A stretch of DNA of 64,000 bases from Pedobacter frigiditerrae (lineage in GTDB: Bacteria; Bacteroidota; Bacteroidia; Sphingobacteriales; Sphingobacteriaceae): NCBI RefSeq assembly GCF_004331645.1, contig NZ_SJSK01000002.1, positions 1 to 64,000 on the forward strand. Direction: 5' to 3'. The number at the start of each line of letters is the position of its first letter. Position 1 is the first letter of the stretch. A program made the position numbers and the translations under genes. Positions 49,964 through 58,453 of the stretch are shown here, in pieces. The notes beneath the pieces are model-generated. The model saw only the letters and a program-made list of their open reading frames with translations. It was not told where the DNA came from and made no database searches.

Positions 49964-51364
49964 CTAAGGTGTTATCTTACCAGGATTTAAAATCCCATTT
50001 GGGTCAAAAACGCTTTTTATACTGCGCATTAAGTTCAAATGGATTTCACTATATTTAATCGGCATGTAATCTTTTTGAACCAAACCAATGCCGTGCTCTC
50101 CTGATATTGTACCGCCTAATGCAGTTGTTAGTTCAAAAATTTCTATAATTCCGTCCTTTAGTTTATGCCTCCAATCATCATCGCTCATTCCGGCTTTTAT
50201 GATATTAATGTGCAAGTTACCATCGCCTGCGTGACCATAACAAACACTTTCGAAACCGTATTTAGATCCAATTTCTTTAATGCCATTTACTAATTTAGGT
50301 AAAGCGGCTCGTGGCACAACAGTATCTTCTTCCTTATAAACGGAGTTTGATTTTACCGATTCAGCCATCGTTCTACGCATCCTCCACAATTCTTCCTTCT
50401 GCTGAGCAGTATCTGCAAAAAGCACTTCAGTACATCCAAATTCTTCGAGCACCATATTTACTTTTTCGCAATCTTTAAAAATCACATCTAAATCGTCTCC
50501 ATCAAACTCAATCATCAAGAAAGCATTCACATCATCCTTTAAATCGAATTTTATTTCATCAAATTTAATTACCCATTCCACTCCTTTTCGCTCCATAAAT
50601 TCTAGAGCAGAAGGTGTCACTCCAGCTCTAAAAATTGCAGAAACAGCACCACAGGCTTGTTCGTTTGTAGAGAAAGAACCTAACATCAATACTGTTAAGC
50701 TTGTCCTTGGAATAAGCTTAGTTACAATTTTTGTAACCACTGCCAATGTTCCTTCAGAACCAATCATCAATTGTGTTAAATTATAGCCTGATGCATATTT
50801 TAAGGTATTAGCACCTGTCCAAATCACATCTCCATTTGCTAAAACAACTTCTAGGTTAAGAATATATTCACGAATTGTTCCATATTTTACTACTCTTGGC
50901 CCGCCAGAACCGTGTGCAACATTCCCACCAATGAAACAAGACCCTTTACTACTTGGGTCAACAGGATAAAGCAAACCTTTTTCTGCTACTGCATTCATAA
51001 ATTCCTCAGTAATTACACCGGGTTCTACAGTTGCTTGCAAGTTTTCTGTATCGATATCAATAATAGCTTTAAACTTCTCCATCGATAGCAAAACACCACC
51101 AAAAATAGGCAATGCCGCACCGCTTAAACCTGTACCACCGCCTCTTGGCGTAACCGGAATTTTGTAACCGTTGCAAATTTTCAATAAAGCAGAAACGCTT
51201 TCTGTATCAGTTGGCTTAACCACAACTTCGGGATAGTATTTTAAATCTTCCGTTTCATCGTGAGCATAATTAGCTAGAGATTCATCATCTACAAAGACAT
51301 TTGAAGCACCAATTGCATTTTCAATTTCTGCTAAAATAGCGCTGGTTATTTTAGTGTATTCCAT
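49964..51364 (-). CDS. FAD-linked oxidase, GlcD/D-lactate dehydrogenase-like
   Basis: A 466-residue flavoprotein with an FAD-binding domain (about 35-215, VTPRGGGTGLSGAALPIFGG and FIGGNVAHGSGGPRVVKYG). A C-terminal oxidase domain follows with CYGHAGDGNLHINIIK and TISGEHGIGLVQKDYM. It oxidises a 2-hydroxy acid such as glycolate or D-lactate. The acid is not defined. It is two bases downstream of folB. Confidence 0.9.
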   Translation of the reverse strand: MEYTKITSAILAEIENAIGASNVFVDDESLANYAHDETEDLKYYPEVVVKPTDTESVSALLKICNGYKIPVTPRGGGTGLSGAALPIFGGVLLSMEKFKAIIDIDTENLQATVEPGVITEEFMNAVAEKGLLYPVDPSSKGSCFIGGNVAHGSGGPRVVKYGTIREYILNLEVVLANGDVIWTGANTLKYASGYNLTQLMIGSEGTLAVVTKIVTKLIPRTSLTVLMLGSFSTNEQACGAVSAIFRAGVTPSALEFMERKGVEWVIKFDEIKFDLKDDVNAFLMIEFDGDDLDVIFKDCEKVNMVLEEFGCTEVLFADTAQQKEELWRMRRTMAESVKSNSVYKEEDTVVPRAALPKLVNGIKEIGSKYGFESVCYGHAGDGNLHINIIKAGMSDDDWRHKLKDGIIEIFELTTALGGTISGEHGIGLVQKDYMPIKYSEIHLNLMRSIKSVFDPNGILNPGKITP

Positions 51365-51365
51365 T

Positions 51366-51728
51366 TTATTTCGAAGAAGTATAACTTAATTGTACAAATG
51401 AATGCCCTATTTCTCCTGGCATCATTGGATGTATTTTTCTAATTCCAACTACTATAGTTAATAGAAAAGAGTAATTAGACAATAACTCATCTATTATATT
51501 TTTAACAACCGTTTCTAGTAGTTTTTGAGTTTCTTTCATTGCTTTGGTAATAATGGCATTTATTACTTCATAGTTTACTGTATGCAGCAAATCTTCTGTA
51601 TCGCCAGATGGCGTAAAAGTTACCTCAGCATCTACCAAAAAATGGTTTCCTGTAAGCTGTTCTTCAGGATAAAACCCATGGTAAGCGTAAAATTTTACGT
51701 CTTTTAAAGCAATAGTCTGTACAAACAT
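51366..51728 (-). CDS. folB: dihydroneopterin aldolase
   Basis: A 120-residue FolB from ATG 51728 (MFVQTIALKDVKFYAYHGFY). A longer frame from 51764 adds an unlikely N-terminus. VKFYAYHGFYPEEQLTGNHF and the catalytic-lysine region RKIHPMMPG are visible. It makes hydroxymethyl-dihydropterin in folate synthesis. Confidence 0.92.
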   Translation of the reverse strand: MFVQTIALKDVKFYAYHGFYPEEQLTGNHFLVDAEVTFTPSGDTEDLLHTVNYEVINAIITKAMKETQKLLETVVKNIIDELLSNYSFLLTIVVGIRKIHPMMPGEIGHSFVQLSYTSSK

Positions 51729-51809
51729 TAGGTTTAAATTATTTAAAGCAAGATTTAAGGGCAAAATTAAATTTTTATGCGGTTTTTACTAGTCATTACA
51801 CTAAATTAT

Positions 51810-51817
51810 TACCTTTG
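51810..51817 (+). promoter_or_regulatory. possible -7 element upstream of the acyl-CoA dehydrogenase
   Basis: TACCTTTG matches TAnnTTTG. The -33 TTTG is not clear (TTTTT near 51783). It is about 110 bp before the ATG, giving a long leader if used. Confidence 0.35.
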
Positions 51818-51932
51818 ATTTTACCAGATTATCAATCCAAATATACTGTAAAAGATGAACCGAGAACGATTAAAATAATTGTTTTAATCGTAAAAGCTCC
51901 ATCTGACCAATAAAAAATAATATAAAAAACAG

Positions 51933-53123
51933 ATGAATAAATCAGCCAAGAAAGACCTTTACGAAGCACCAGATTATTACCAGTTAGATGAACTTTTATC
52001 TGAAGAACATTTATTAATTCGCTCAACCGTAAGAGATTGGGTAAAAAAAGAAGTTAGTCCAATAATTGAAGACTATGCGCAAAGGGCAGAGTTTCCAAAA
52101 CATTTAATTAAGGGTTTAGGAGAAATTGGCGCTTTTGGCCCTACTATTCCTGTAGAATATGGGGGCGCTGGTTTAGATTATACCGCATACGGTATTATCA
52201 TGCAAGAAATTGAACGTGGCGATTCTGGCATTCGTTCTACTGCTTCTGTTCAGGGTTCCTTGGTAATGTACCCTATCTACGCATATGGAACAGAAGAACA
52301 ACGCAAAAAATATCTACCAAAATTAGCTACGGGCGAATTAATGGGTTGTTTCGGTTTAACTGAACCAGACCACGGCTCTAATCCAGGCGGTATGGTTACT
52401 AACATTAAAGACAAAGGCGACCACTATTTGCTAAACGGCGCTAAAATGTGGATTTCTAATGCGCCATTTGCCGATATTGCTGTAGTTTGGGCAAAAGATG
52501 AAGAAGGTAAAATAAGAGGGATGGTTGTTGAACGTGGAATGGATGGCTTTACAACTCCAGAAACCCATGGCAAATGGAGTTTAAGAGCATCTGCTACTGG
52601 AGAATTGGTTTTCGACAATGTTAAAGTCCCAAAAGAAAATATTTTCCCTGACATTAAAGGCTTAAAAGGACCATTAGGTTGTTTAAACCAAGCTCGTTAT
52701 GGTATTGCCTGGGGAGCTTTAGGTGCTGCTATGGATTGTTACGACACTGCCCTTCGTTATTCGAAAGAACGTGTTCAATTTGGCAAGCCAATTGGCGGAT
52801 TTCAATTACAGCAAAAGAAATTAGCCGAAATGATTACTGAAATCACAAAAGGCCAATTATTAGTGTGGCGTCTAGGCACGCTTAAAAGCGAGAACAGAGC
52901 AACGGCAGAGCAAATATCTATGGCAAAACGTAACAGCGTAGAAATCGCTTTAGACATAGCAAGAAACGCCCGTCAGATGTTAGGTGGAATGGGAATTACT
53001 GGAGAATACTCTATTATGCGCCACATGATGAACTTAGAATCGGTTGTTACTTACGAAGGAACACACGATGTTCACCTATTAATTACTGGAATGGACGTAA
53101 CAGGATTAAATGCTTTTAAGTAG
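51933..53123 (+). CDS. acyl-CoA dehydrogenase, glutaryl-CoA dehydrogenase-like
   Basis: A 396-residue FAD enzyme. CFGLTEPDHGSNPGGM is the FAD-binding motif, and RVQFGKPIGGFQLQQKKLAE and GGMGITGEYSIMRHMMNLES follow. VTYEGTHDVHLLITG holds the catalytic glutamate and matches glutaryl-CoA dehydrogenases. It likely acts in lysine or aromatic catabolism. Single gene. Confidence 0.9.
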   Translation: MNKSAKKDLYEAPDYYQLDELLSEEHLLIRSTVRDWVKKEVSPIIEDYAQRAEFPKHLIKGLGEIGAFGPTIPVEYGGAGLDYTAYGIIMQEIERGDSGIRSTASVQGSLVMYPIYAYGTEEQRKKYLPKLATGELMGCFGLTEPDHGSNPGGMVTNIKDKGDHYLLNGAKMWISNAPFADIAVVWAKDEEGKIRGMVVERGMDGFTTPETHGKWSLRASATGELVFDNVKVPKENIFPDIKGLKGPLGCLNQARYGIAWGALGAAMDCYDTALRYSKERVQFGKPIGGFQLQQKKLAEMITEITKGQLLVWRLGTLKSENRATAEQISMAKRNSVEIALDIARNARQMLGGMGITGEYSIMRHMMNLESVVTYEGTHDVHLLITGMDVTGLNAFK

Positions 53124-53195
53124 GGGCAAGATTGGGCAGGATTAGATTGATTTTCTGGATTACCAAGATTAAAATATAGAAATAAGTGAAGCCAA

Positions 53196-53579
53196 ATGGA
53201 AATAGAAGACATTACTTATAAGGTAAATGGTTGCGCAATGAAAGTTAACAATACTTTAGGTAATGGTTTTCAAGAGGTGATTTATCAGCGTTGTTTAGCT
53301 ATAGAACTTAACAGAGCAGGATTAATATTTGCCAGAGAAGTTGAACAAACAATATATTATGATAATATAGAAGTTGGGAAAAGAAGGGCAGATTTCATTA
53401 TAGAAAACCAAGTTGTAGTTGAACTTAAAGCATTAATTAATCTTGAAAACGTACACTTGGCTCAAGCAAAAAATTATGTTGTTGCCTATCATTTTCCTAT
53501 TGGTTTATTAATTAATTTTGGAGCAACAAGTCTTCAATTTAAAAAGATATATATTTCAAATAACAACTACTTGAAATAA
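53196..53579 (+). CDS. GxxExxY protein
   Basis: A 127-residue protein of the GxxExxY family. GNGFQEVIYQRCLAIELN contains the family signature, and RADFIIENQVVVELKA resembles a PD-(D/E)XK nuclease core. The family is abundant in Bacteroidota and its role is unknown. It is flanked by AT-rich repeats rich in AAGATTA and TAATCTTG, so it may be part of a mobile unit. Confidence 0.85.
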   Translation: MEIEDITYKVNGCAMKVNNTLGNGFQEVIYQRCLAIELNRAGLIFAREVEQTIYYDNIEVGKRRADFIIENQVVVELKALINLENVHLAQAKNYVVAYHFPIGLLINFGATSLQFKKIYISNNNYLK

Positions 53580-53597
53580 ACATTTTCCTATCCAAAT

Positions 53598-53712
53598 AAT
53601 CTTGAAAGCCCTATAAGCCTGACAAGCACTTTTTTTAACTATAATCTTGCTATTCCTGTAATCCTGATAAAACATTTTTTCTTAATATTACACCATAATC
53701 CTGATAAATCTA
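53598..53712. repeat. repeat fragments downstream of GxxExxY gene
   Basis: TAATCTTG (53598), then TATAATCTTGCTATTCCTGTA with ATCCTGATAAAAC near 53641, then CATAATCCTGATAAATC near 53694. Their inverses GATTACCAAGATTAAAA and GGCAGGATTAG occur before the gene (about 53134-53172). These resemble the flanking repeats often seen around GxxExxY genes in this group. Confidence 0.5.
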
Positions 53713-53713
53713 G

Positions 53714-54100
53714 ATGAAGAACTATAAAAAATACATACCCCTACCTGCACCACCAGAAGAAGTTTATTTAGCGTTGACAAAACCCCAAAGCATTCAGCTG
53801 TGGACAGGTGCTGAGGTTGAATTTACGGAAGAAGCTGGCACTGAATTCTCTTTTTGGGATGGTGATATTGTTGGCAAAAACATTGAGTTTGAACCTAATA
53901 AAAAAATTGTACAACAATGGTATTTTGGGGATGACGGTGAGCCATCGATTGTAACCATCAAACTTCACGAAGATAAAAAAGGAACATCATTAGAATTTGT
54001 TCAAACTAACATTCCTGATGAAGATTATGATGATTTTACTTCGGGAATTGAAGAATATTTTTTAGGCGGACTAGCTGATTTCTTCGAAATAGAATATTAA
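53714..54100 (+). CDS. SRPBCC-fold protein (AHSA1-like)
   Basis: A 128-residue protein of the START/Bet v1 fold. It begins YKKYIPLPAPPEEVYLALTK and has FWDGDIVGKNIEFEPNKKIV and EEYFLGGLADFFEIEY, typical of AHSA1/activator-of-Hsp90-like bacterial proteins. The function is unknown. Its stop overlaps the next start (TAATG). Confidence 0.8.
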   Translation: MKNYKKYIPLPAPPEEVYLALTKPQSIQLWTGAEVEFTEEAGTEFSFWDGDIVGKNIEFEPNKKIVQQWYFGDDGEPSIVTIKLHEDKKGTSLEFVQTNIPDEDYDDFTSGIEEYFLGGLADFFEIEY

Positions 54101-54465
54101 TGTTAAGCGATTTAGATAATTTCTACCTTAAACGTGAAGAGCCTACCAGAGGTTGTTTATTAGCGATGAAGGAAATTATTCTAAAACACAACAACCTAAT
54201 TACACATAAGTGGAAATATAAACTGCCATTCTTTTGTTATAAGGGTAAAATGTTGTGCTATATCTGGTTTCATAAAAAATTTAAGAAACCTTATTTAGGA
54301 TTTTATAATGGTGCACTAATTAACAATGATGAACTATTAGCAGAAGACAGATCAAGGATTAAGATTTTTTTATTTGATGTAGAAGAAGACTTACCGATTG
54401 AAAAGATTAATAGTATCTTAACACAAGCTATCTATATTTACGACAACAAAATTAACGCTAAATGA
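54100..54465 (+). CDS. DUF1801-family protein
   Basis: A 121-residue protein with LKREEPTRGCLLAMKEIILK and KLPFFCYKGKMLCYIWFHKK, the usual DUF1801 pattern. It may bind small molecules. It overlaps the next gene by four bases (ATGA). Confidence 0.8.
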   Translation: MLSDLDNFYLKREEPTRGCLLAMKEIILKHNNLITHKWKYKLPFFCYKGKMLCYIWFHKKFKKPYLGFYNGALINNDELLAEDRSRIKIFLFDVEEDLPIEKINSILTQAIYIYDNKINAK

Positions 54466-55244
54466 AAAAATTAACGCTGCCCTCTCTCCTTGTATTGATC
54501 ATATTTATTAGTTCTTGCAGTACACCCTCTTATTTCGTTCCTGCTGCCACAGGAAATGATGTGTCTTATTTACCAAAACCTATGGGGTCTGATTCCATTA
54601 AGGTTAAAAATTATATAAGTGCAAGTCTTGCTGGATTAGATTTGCCCTATGGCTCTGGGTCCATTGATATGGGCTTTTTAAACTTTAGTAGAGGTCATAC
54701 TTTCAAAAACATAAATATAGCTTATGGTGCTTATGGTTTTGCTGGCGAAACCAGTTATGATAGCGAATACAACAAGCAAAATGCCATCACAGAGTTAGAT
54801 GGAAAAAGTGTTTTTGGTGGTGGCTTAAGAACATCTATTGGTTACTATGATAATGCTGGAAATGCAGAGTTTAGAATTCTAAGCTGGGAAAATGCGCTAA
54901 GTTTTGAAAATGGAAGTTACTCCACATTCAGAAAAAAAATGAAAGGATTAAATGACCCAAATGTTATAAGTTCAACAAAAACAACCTTATACACTACTGG
55001 TATCGCTAGCGAAATCACTTGGCATACTAAAAGCAACTATAATAATCAGTTTGCCATTAGATTGTTTTATGGATTTACACCCGGGTTAAACAAGAGTCTT
55101 CAAAATTCATCAACTATGTACACCGCTAATGGCGGTTCTTTTAGCTCCTCTTTTTATTTTAAATTAAAAAAACTTTATGGAATTATTGATATTGGTGCAA
55201 GCAAAGGTGGGACAGGAAAACTAAGCTTAGGCTATTCTTTTTAG
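54462..55244 (+). CDS. hypothetical lipoprotein
   Basis: A 260-residue protein with lipoprotein signal MKKLTLPSLLVLIIFISSCS. The mature part is beta-rich with repeated Gly/Tyr strands (ISASLAGLDLPYGSGSIDMG), like an outer-membrane barrel-type protein. It ends in an aromatic LGYSF, consistent with outer-membrane insertion. No function. It is last in the SRPBCC-DUF1801 unit. Confidence 0.7.
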   Translation: MKKLTLPSLLVLIIFISSCSTPSYFVPAATGNDVSYLPKPMGSDSIKVKNYISASLAGLDLPYGSGSIDMGFLNFSRGHTFKNINIAYGAYGFAGETSYDSEYNKQNAITELDGKSVFGGGLRTSIGYYDNAGNAEFRILSWENALSFENGSYSTFRKKMKGLNDPNVISSTKTTLYTTGIASEITWHTKSNYNNQFAIRLFYGFTPGLNKSLQNSSTMYTANGGSFSSSFYFKLKKLYGIIDIGASKGGTGKLSLGYSF

Positions 55245-55295
55245 ACAAAACAAACTTTTGGCATCATTAAATGTTCTAATCCTAAATCTTAAATC

Positions 55296-55508
55296 ATGGG
55301 AAGAACATTAGGAATCATATTAATTATACTCGGAATTGTGTTATTGGTATGGACAGGATTTACTTACACTAAAAAAGAAAAAGTAATTGATGCAGGCCCA
55401 ATTCAAGTTTCTGCTGATAGAGAGAAATCTGTTAACTGGCCACCATATGTAGGCGGAATTGTATTAATTGCAGGCGTGATTGTATTTGTTGGATCGAGGA
55501 AGAAATAA
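55296..55508 (+). CDS. small membrane protein, DUF3185-like
   Basis: A 70-residue protein with two membrane segments (about 5-20 and 50-67). The middle KEKVIDAGPIQVSADREKSV and VNWPPYVGGIVLIAG fit small DUF3185-like proteins. Unknown function. Confidence 0.65.
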   Translation: MGRTLGIILIILGIVLLVWTGFTYTKKEKVIDAGPIQVSADREKSVNWPPYVGGIVLIAGVIVFVGSRKK

Positions 55509-55520
55509 ATAAAGCTGTTT

Positions 55521-55592
55521 GTCATTCTTAGTGCAACGAAGAATCTCAATAGCGAATCCACATTTTAGATTCTTCGCAGGCTCAGAATGACA
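55521..55592. repeat. GTCATTC...GAATGAC intergenic palindrome
   Basis: GTCATTCTTAGTGCAACGAA at 55521 and GGCTCAGAATGAC ending 55591, with AAGAATCTC and GATTCTTCGC pairing inside. In the convergent gap between the small membrane protein gene and lysA. Confidence 0.75.
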
Positions 55593-55604
55593 AAATTTAT
55601 AAAG

Positions 55605-56780
55605 TTACTTTATTTCCTCACTAGAAACAATCTGAACATTTTCTCTCAAATTGTAATGCGAAGCCATTACTTCGCCATAAGCGCCAGTACTTCTAATTGC
55701 AATTAAATCATTTCTAAAAGTCTCTGGCAATTCAACTTCCTTACCGAAACAATCTGTGCTTTCACAAATTGGCCCAACTACGTCGTATTTTACAATCGCT
55801 GACTCAGGACTATTGACTTCAGACTTTGGACTGATATTTTCGATTTTATGATAAGCTTGATATAATGCTGGACGCATTAACTCGGTCATACCTGCATCTA
55901 AAATGATGAAGTTTTTCTTTTTACCATTTTTCACATACAGCACTTTGCTAATTAGAGATGCGCTTTGTCCAACCAATGCCCTACCTAATTCAAAGTGAAC
56001 TTCCTGATAAGGCTTTACTTCCAAGAAGTCTGAGAATATTTTAAAGTATGATTTAAAATCGGGTATCTGTCCATTTGGATTATGATAATCAATTCCCAGT
56101 CCACCACCAACATTTAGAATGGTTACCTTAAAGCCGTGGTCTTCAAACCAGGCAGCAAATTCGTTAACACGAATGCAAAGGTTTTTATAAACATCCATAT
56201 TGGTAATTTGCGAACCGATATGAAAGTGAATACCAACAAACTCTAAATTGGGTGAAATATTTAAAATAGCTGCACAGGCGGGCATATCCCATGAATTTAC
56301 GCCGAATTTATTTTCATCTAAACCAGTGGTGATGTTAGCGTGGGTATGCGCATCAACATTTGGGTTAATACGAATAGCCACTTTAGCAACTTTCTGTTTT
56401 GCCTCGGCCAATTCATTAATTACCTGCAATTCCTGAACAGATTCTACGTTGAAGCAGAAAATATCATTATCCAATGCATCATTAATTTCCTTATCAGATT
56501 TCCCTACACCAGCAAAAACGACTTTATCTTTAGAAAAACCAACTTCAATAGCTTTTTTAACTTCACCTCCACTTACACAGTCGGCACCAAAACCAATCTT
56601 TTCAATTTGCTTTAAAACTATCGGATTAAAGTTTGCCTTCATTGCATAATGAACATGAAACTTGTAAACGCTTGAAGCTTCTTCACAAGCTTTTAACGTA
56701 CGTTCAAGCAAATTTAAATCGTAATAGTAAAATGGAGTTTCTAAATTAGAGAAATGTGCTATATCTTTATCGGAAAACAT
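55605..56780 (-). CDS. lysA: diaminopimelate decarboxylase
   Basis: A 391-residue PLP enzyme making L-lysine from meso-diaminopimelate. ATG 56780 (MFSDKDIAHFSNLETPFYYY) is chosen over the frame from 56825. HYAMKANFNPIVLKQIEKIG holds the PLP lysine, FVGIHFHIGSQITNMDVYKN follows, and GPICESTDCFGKE is the substrate-binding cysteine region. Confidence 0.95.
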   Translation of the reverse strand: MFSDKDIAHFSNLETPFYYYDLNLLERTLKACEEASSVYKFHVHYAMKANFNPIVLKQIEKIGFGADCVSGGEVKKAIEVGFSKDKVVFAGVGKSDKEINDALDNDIFCFNVESVQELQVINELAEAKQKVAKVAIRINPNVDAHTHANITTGLDENKFGVNSWDMPACAAILNISPNLEFVGIHFHIGSQITNMDVYKNLCIRVNEFAAWFEDHGFKVTILNVGGGLGIDYHNPNGQIPDFKSYFKIFSDFLEVKPYQEVHFELGRALVGQSASLISKVLYVKNGKKKNFIILDAGMTELMRPALYQAYHKIENISPKSEVNSPESAIVKYDVVGPICESTDCFGKEVELPETFRNDLIAIRSTGAYGEVMASHYNLRENVQIVSSEEIK

Positions 56781-56785
56781 AATCT

Positions 56786-56962
56786 TTGAAATTTCTATTA
56801 ATATTATTCTTGGTCTTTTTGGCAATCATGTATGCCGGTAATTATTTCGATTATAGAAGAGGTAACATTACCAGAAAAGAGTTTGAAAGAAGAGTTCGAC
56901 TTTCCTTTGTACTACTTTTATTATTTGTCCTAATCTACGTATATCTTAGAAAGCGATTTTAG
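56786..56962 (+). CDS. small membrane protein, 44-58 residues
   Basis: An open frame between lysA and lysC on the opposite strand. From TTG 56786 it reads MKFLLILFLVFLAIMYAGNY, and from ATG 56828 MYAGNYFDYRRGNITRKEFE, ending in FVLLLLFVLIYVYLRKRF. Two hydrophobic segments bracket a basic loop, which is protein-like. It starts six bases beyond the lysA start codon and ends at the base before the lysC stop, so it is tightly packed. No homologue is recognised. Confidence 0.45.
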   Translation: MKFLLILFLVFLAIMYAGNYFDYRRGNITRKEFERRVRLSFVLLLLFVLIYVYLRKRF

Positions 56963-58276
56963 TTATTCAAAAATCCTATCGTGTAAGCTTCTTAAGGCTT
57001 CAACCTTGTTTTCTGTTCCAACTAGAAGTGAAATGTTATAAGCACTTCCTCCATATGAAATCATTCTTACTGGAATATGTTTAATTGAATCTAAAACTTT
57101 AGCCGCATAACCATGTTTTTCTGCTCCAAAGTCACCTACAACACAAATAATCGATTGGTCTTTATCAATTTCAACACTTCCGAAAGAGTTTAGTTCTTTT
57201 ACTATTTCCTCTAAGTTATCTGTAAAATCTATAGTTAATGAAACTGCAACCTCAGACGTGGTAATCATATCAATTGGAGTTTTATATCGCTCAAAAATCT
57301 CGAAAATCCTTCTTAAGAAACCATAAGCCAAAAGCATTCTACTCGATTGGATTTTGATCGCTGTAATTCCATCCTTTGCTGCAATAGATTTGATTTTACC
57401 TTTTTCACTCTCCGTACTAATTACAGTACCCAAAGCTTTAGGCTCCATTGTATTTAATAAACGAACAGGGATTTTATATTTCTGCGCTGGAAAAACTGAC
57501 TGTGGATGCAGGATTTTTGCACCAAAATAAGCCAACTCAGCTGCTTCATCAAAAGACAAATGAGAAATTGGTTTAGTTCCTTTCACAATTCTAGGGTCGT
57601 TATTGTGCATCCCGTCAATGTCAGTCCATATTTGAACTTCTTCTGCTAAAATTGCAGCCCCTAATAATGATGCTGTATAATCACTTCCACCTCTGCGTAA
57701 ATTATCAACCTCGCCAAAGCTATTTCTACAAATAAAACCTTGTGTAATGAATAAGTTATTTCCTTTGTGTTTGGCTAATAACGGCGTTAAATGTTCCGTA
57801 GTAAAAGGAATATCTGGCTCATTATCCTCATCAATTTTCATAAAATCTAAAGCAGGTAAAAGCACAGAAGGCACTCCTATCGACTTTAAATAGATATGAT
57901 ATAAAGTGGTTGATAATAATTCACCCTGAGCCAAAACAACTTTATCTTCTATATTGGTAAATAAATCATTAGCTAAAGAAGCTAAAAAATTAAAATGATA
58001 ATCTACTACTTCCTGGCCTTGCTCTCTAAAATCGCCTGCTGGCAAAAGCTCGATCACAAACTCATTATACTTTTGGTTTAATGCCTTTATTAATTTGATA
58101 GCCTCATCCTTTTCTTCCTTCAATAACTTAGAAGAAATTTCCACTAAACTGTTTGTTGTACCAGACACCGCTGATAATACAACTATTTGTTCTTCAGCCG
58201 GATTAATAATATCCAACAGTTTTGTCATTCGCTCAGGACTACCTACAGACGTTCCACCAAATTTTAATATTTTCAT
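56963..58276 (-). CDS. lysC: aspartate kinase
   Basis: A 437-residue monofunctional aspartokinase from ATG 58276 (MKILKFGGTSVGSPERM). The frame from 58363 is too long for the family. KFGGTSVG is the ATP-binding start, followed by RRGGSDYTASLLGAAI. Two C-terminal ACT-like domains begin near MITTSEVAVSLTIDF. It starts the lysine, methionine and threonine pathway. It is on the same strand as lysA. Confidence 0.94.
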   Translation of the reverse strand: MKILKFGGTSVGSPERMTKLLDIINPAEEQIVVLSAVSGTTNSLVEISSKLLKEEKDEAIKLIKALNQKYNEFVIELLPAGDFREQGQEVVDYHFNFLASLANDLFTNIEDKVVLAQGELLSTTLYHIYLKSIGVPSVLLPALDFMKIDEDNEPDIPFTTEHLTPLLAKHKGNNLFITQGFICRNSFGEVDNLRRGGSDYTASLLGAAILAEEVQIWTDIDGMHNNDPRIVKGTKPISHLSFDEAAELAYFGAKILHPQSVFPAQKYKIPVRLLNTMEPKALGTVISTESEKGKIKSIAAKDGITAIKIQSSRMLLAYGFLRRIFEIFERYKTPIDMITTSEVAVSLTIDFTDNLEEIVKELNSFGSVEIDKDQSIICVVGDFGAEKHGYAAKVLDSIKHIPVRMISYGGSAYNISLLVGTENKVEALRSLHDRIFE

Positions 58277-58453
58277 TTTTAATTTTAGAATGCGTATTTT
58301 TCTTATTATTGTATCGGGGCGTGAAAATAAGGAAAAGAGGTCTAATTTTCGCCAAAATGACAAAATAAAATTCTGATAACGTTCTCGTAAATAGACGTGA
58401 ACAATTTTAATTTTGTTTTGTATTTATAATACTTACATCAATCAATTTAAAAA

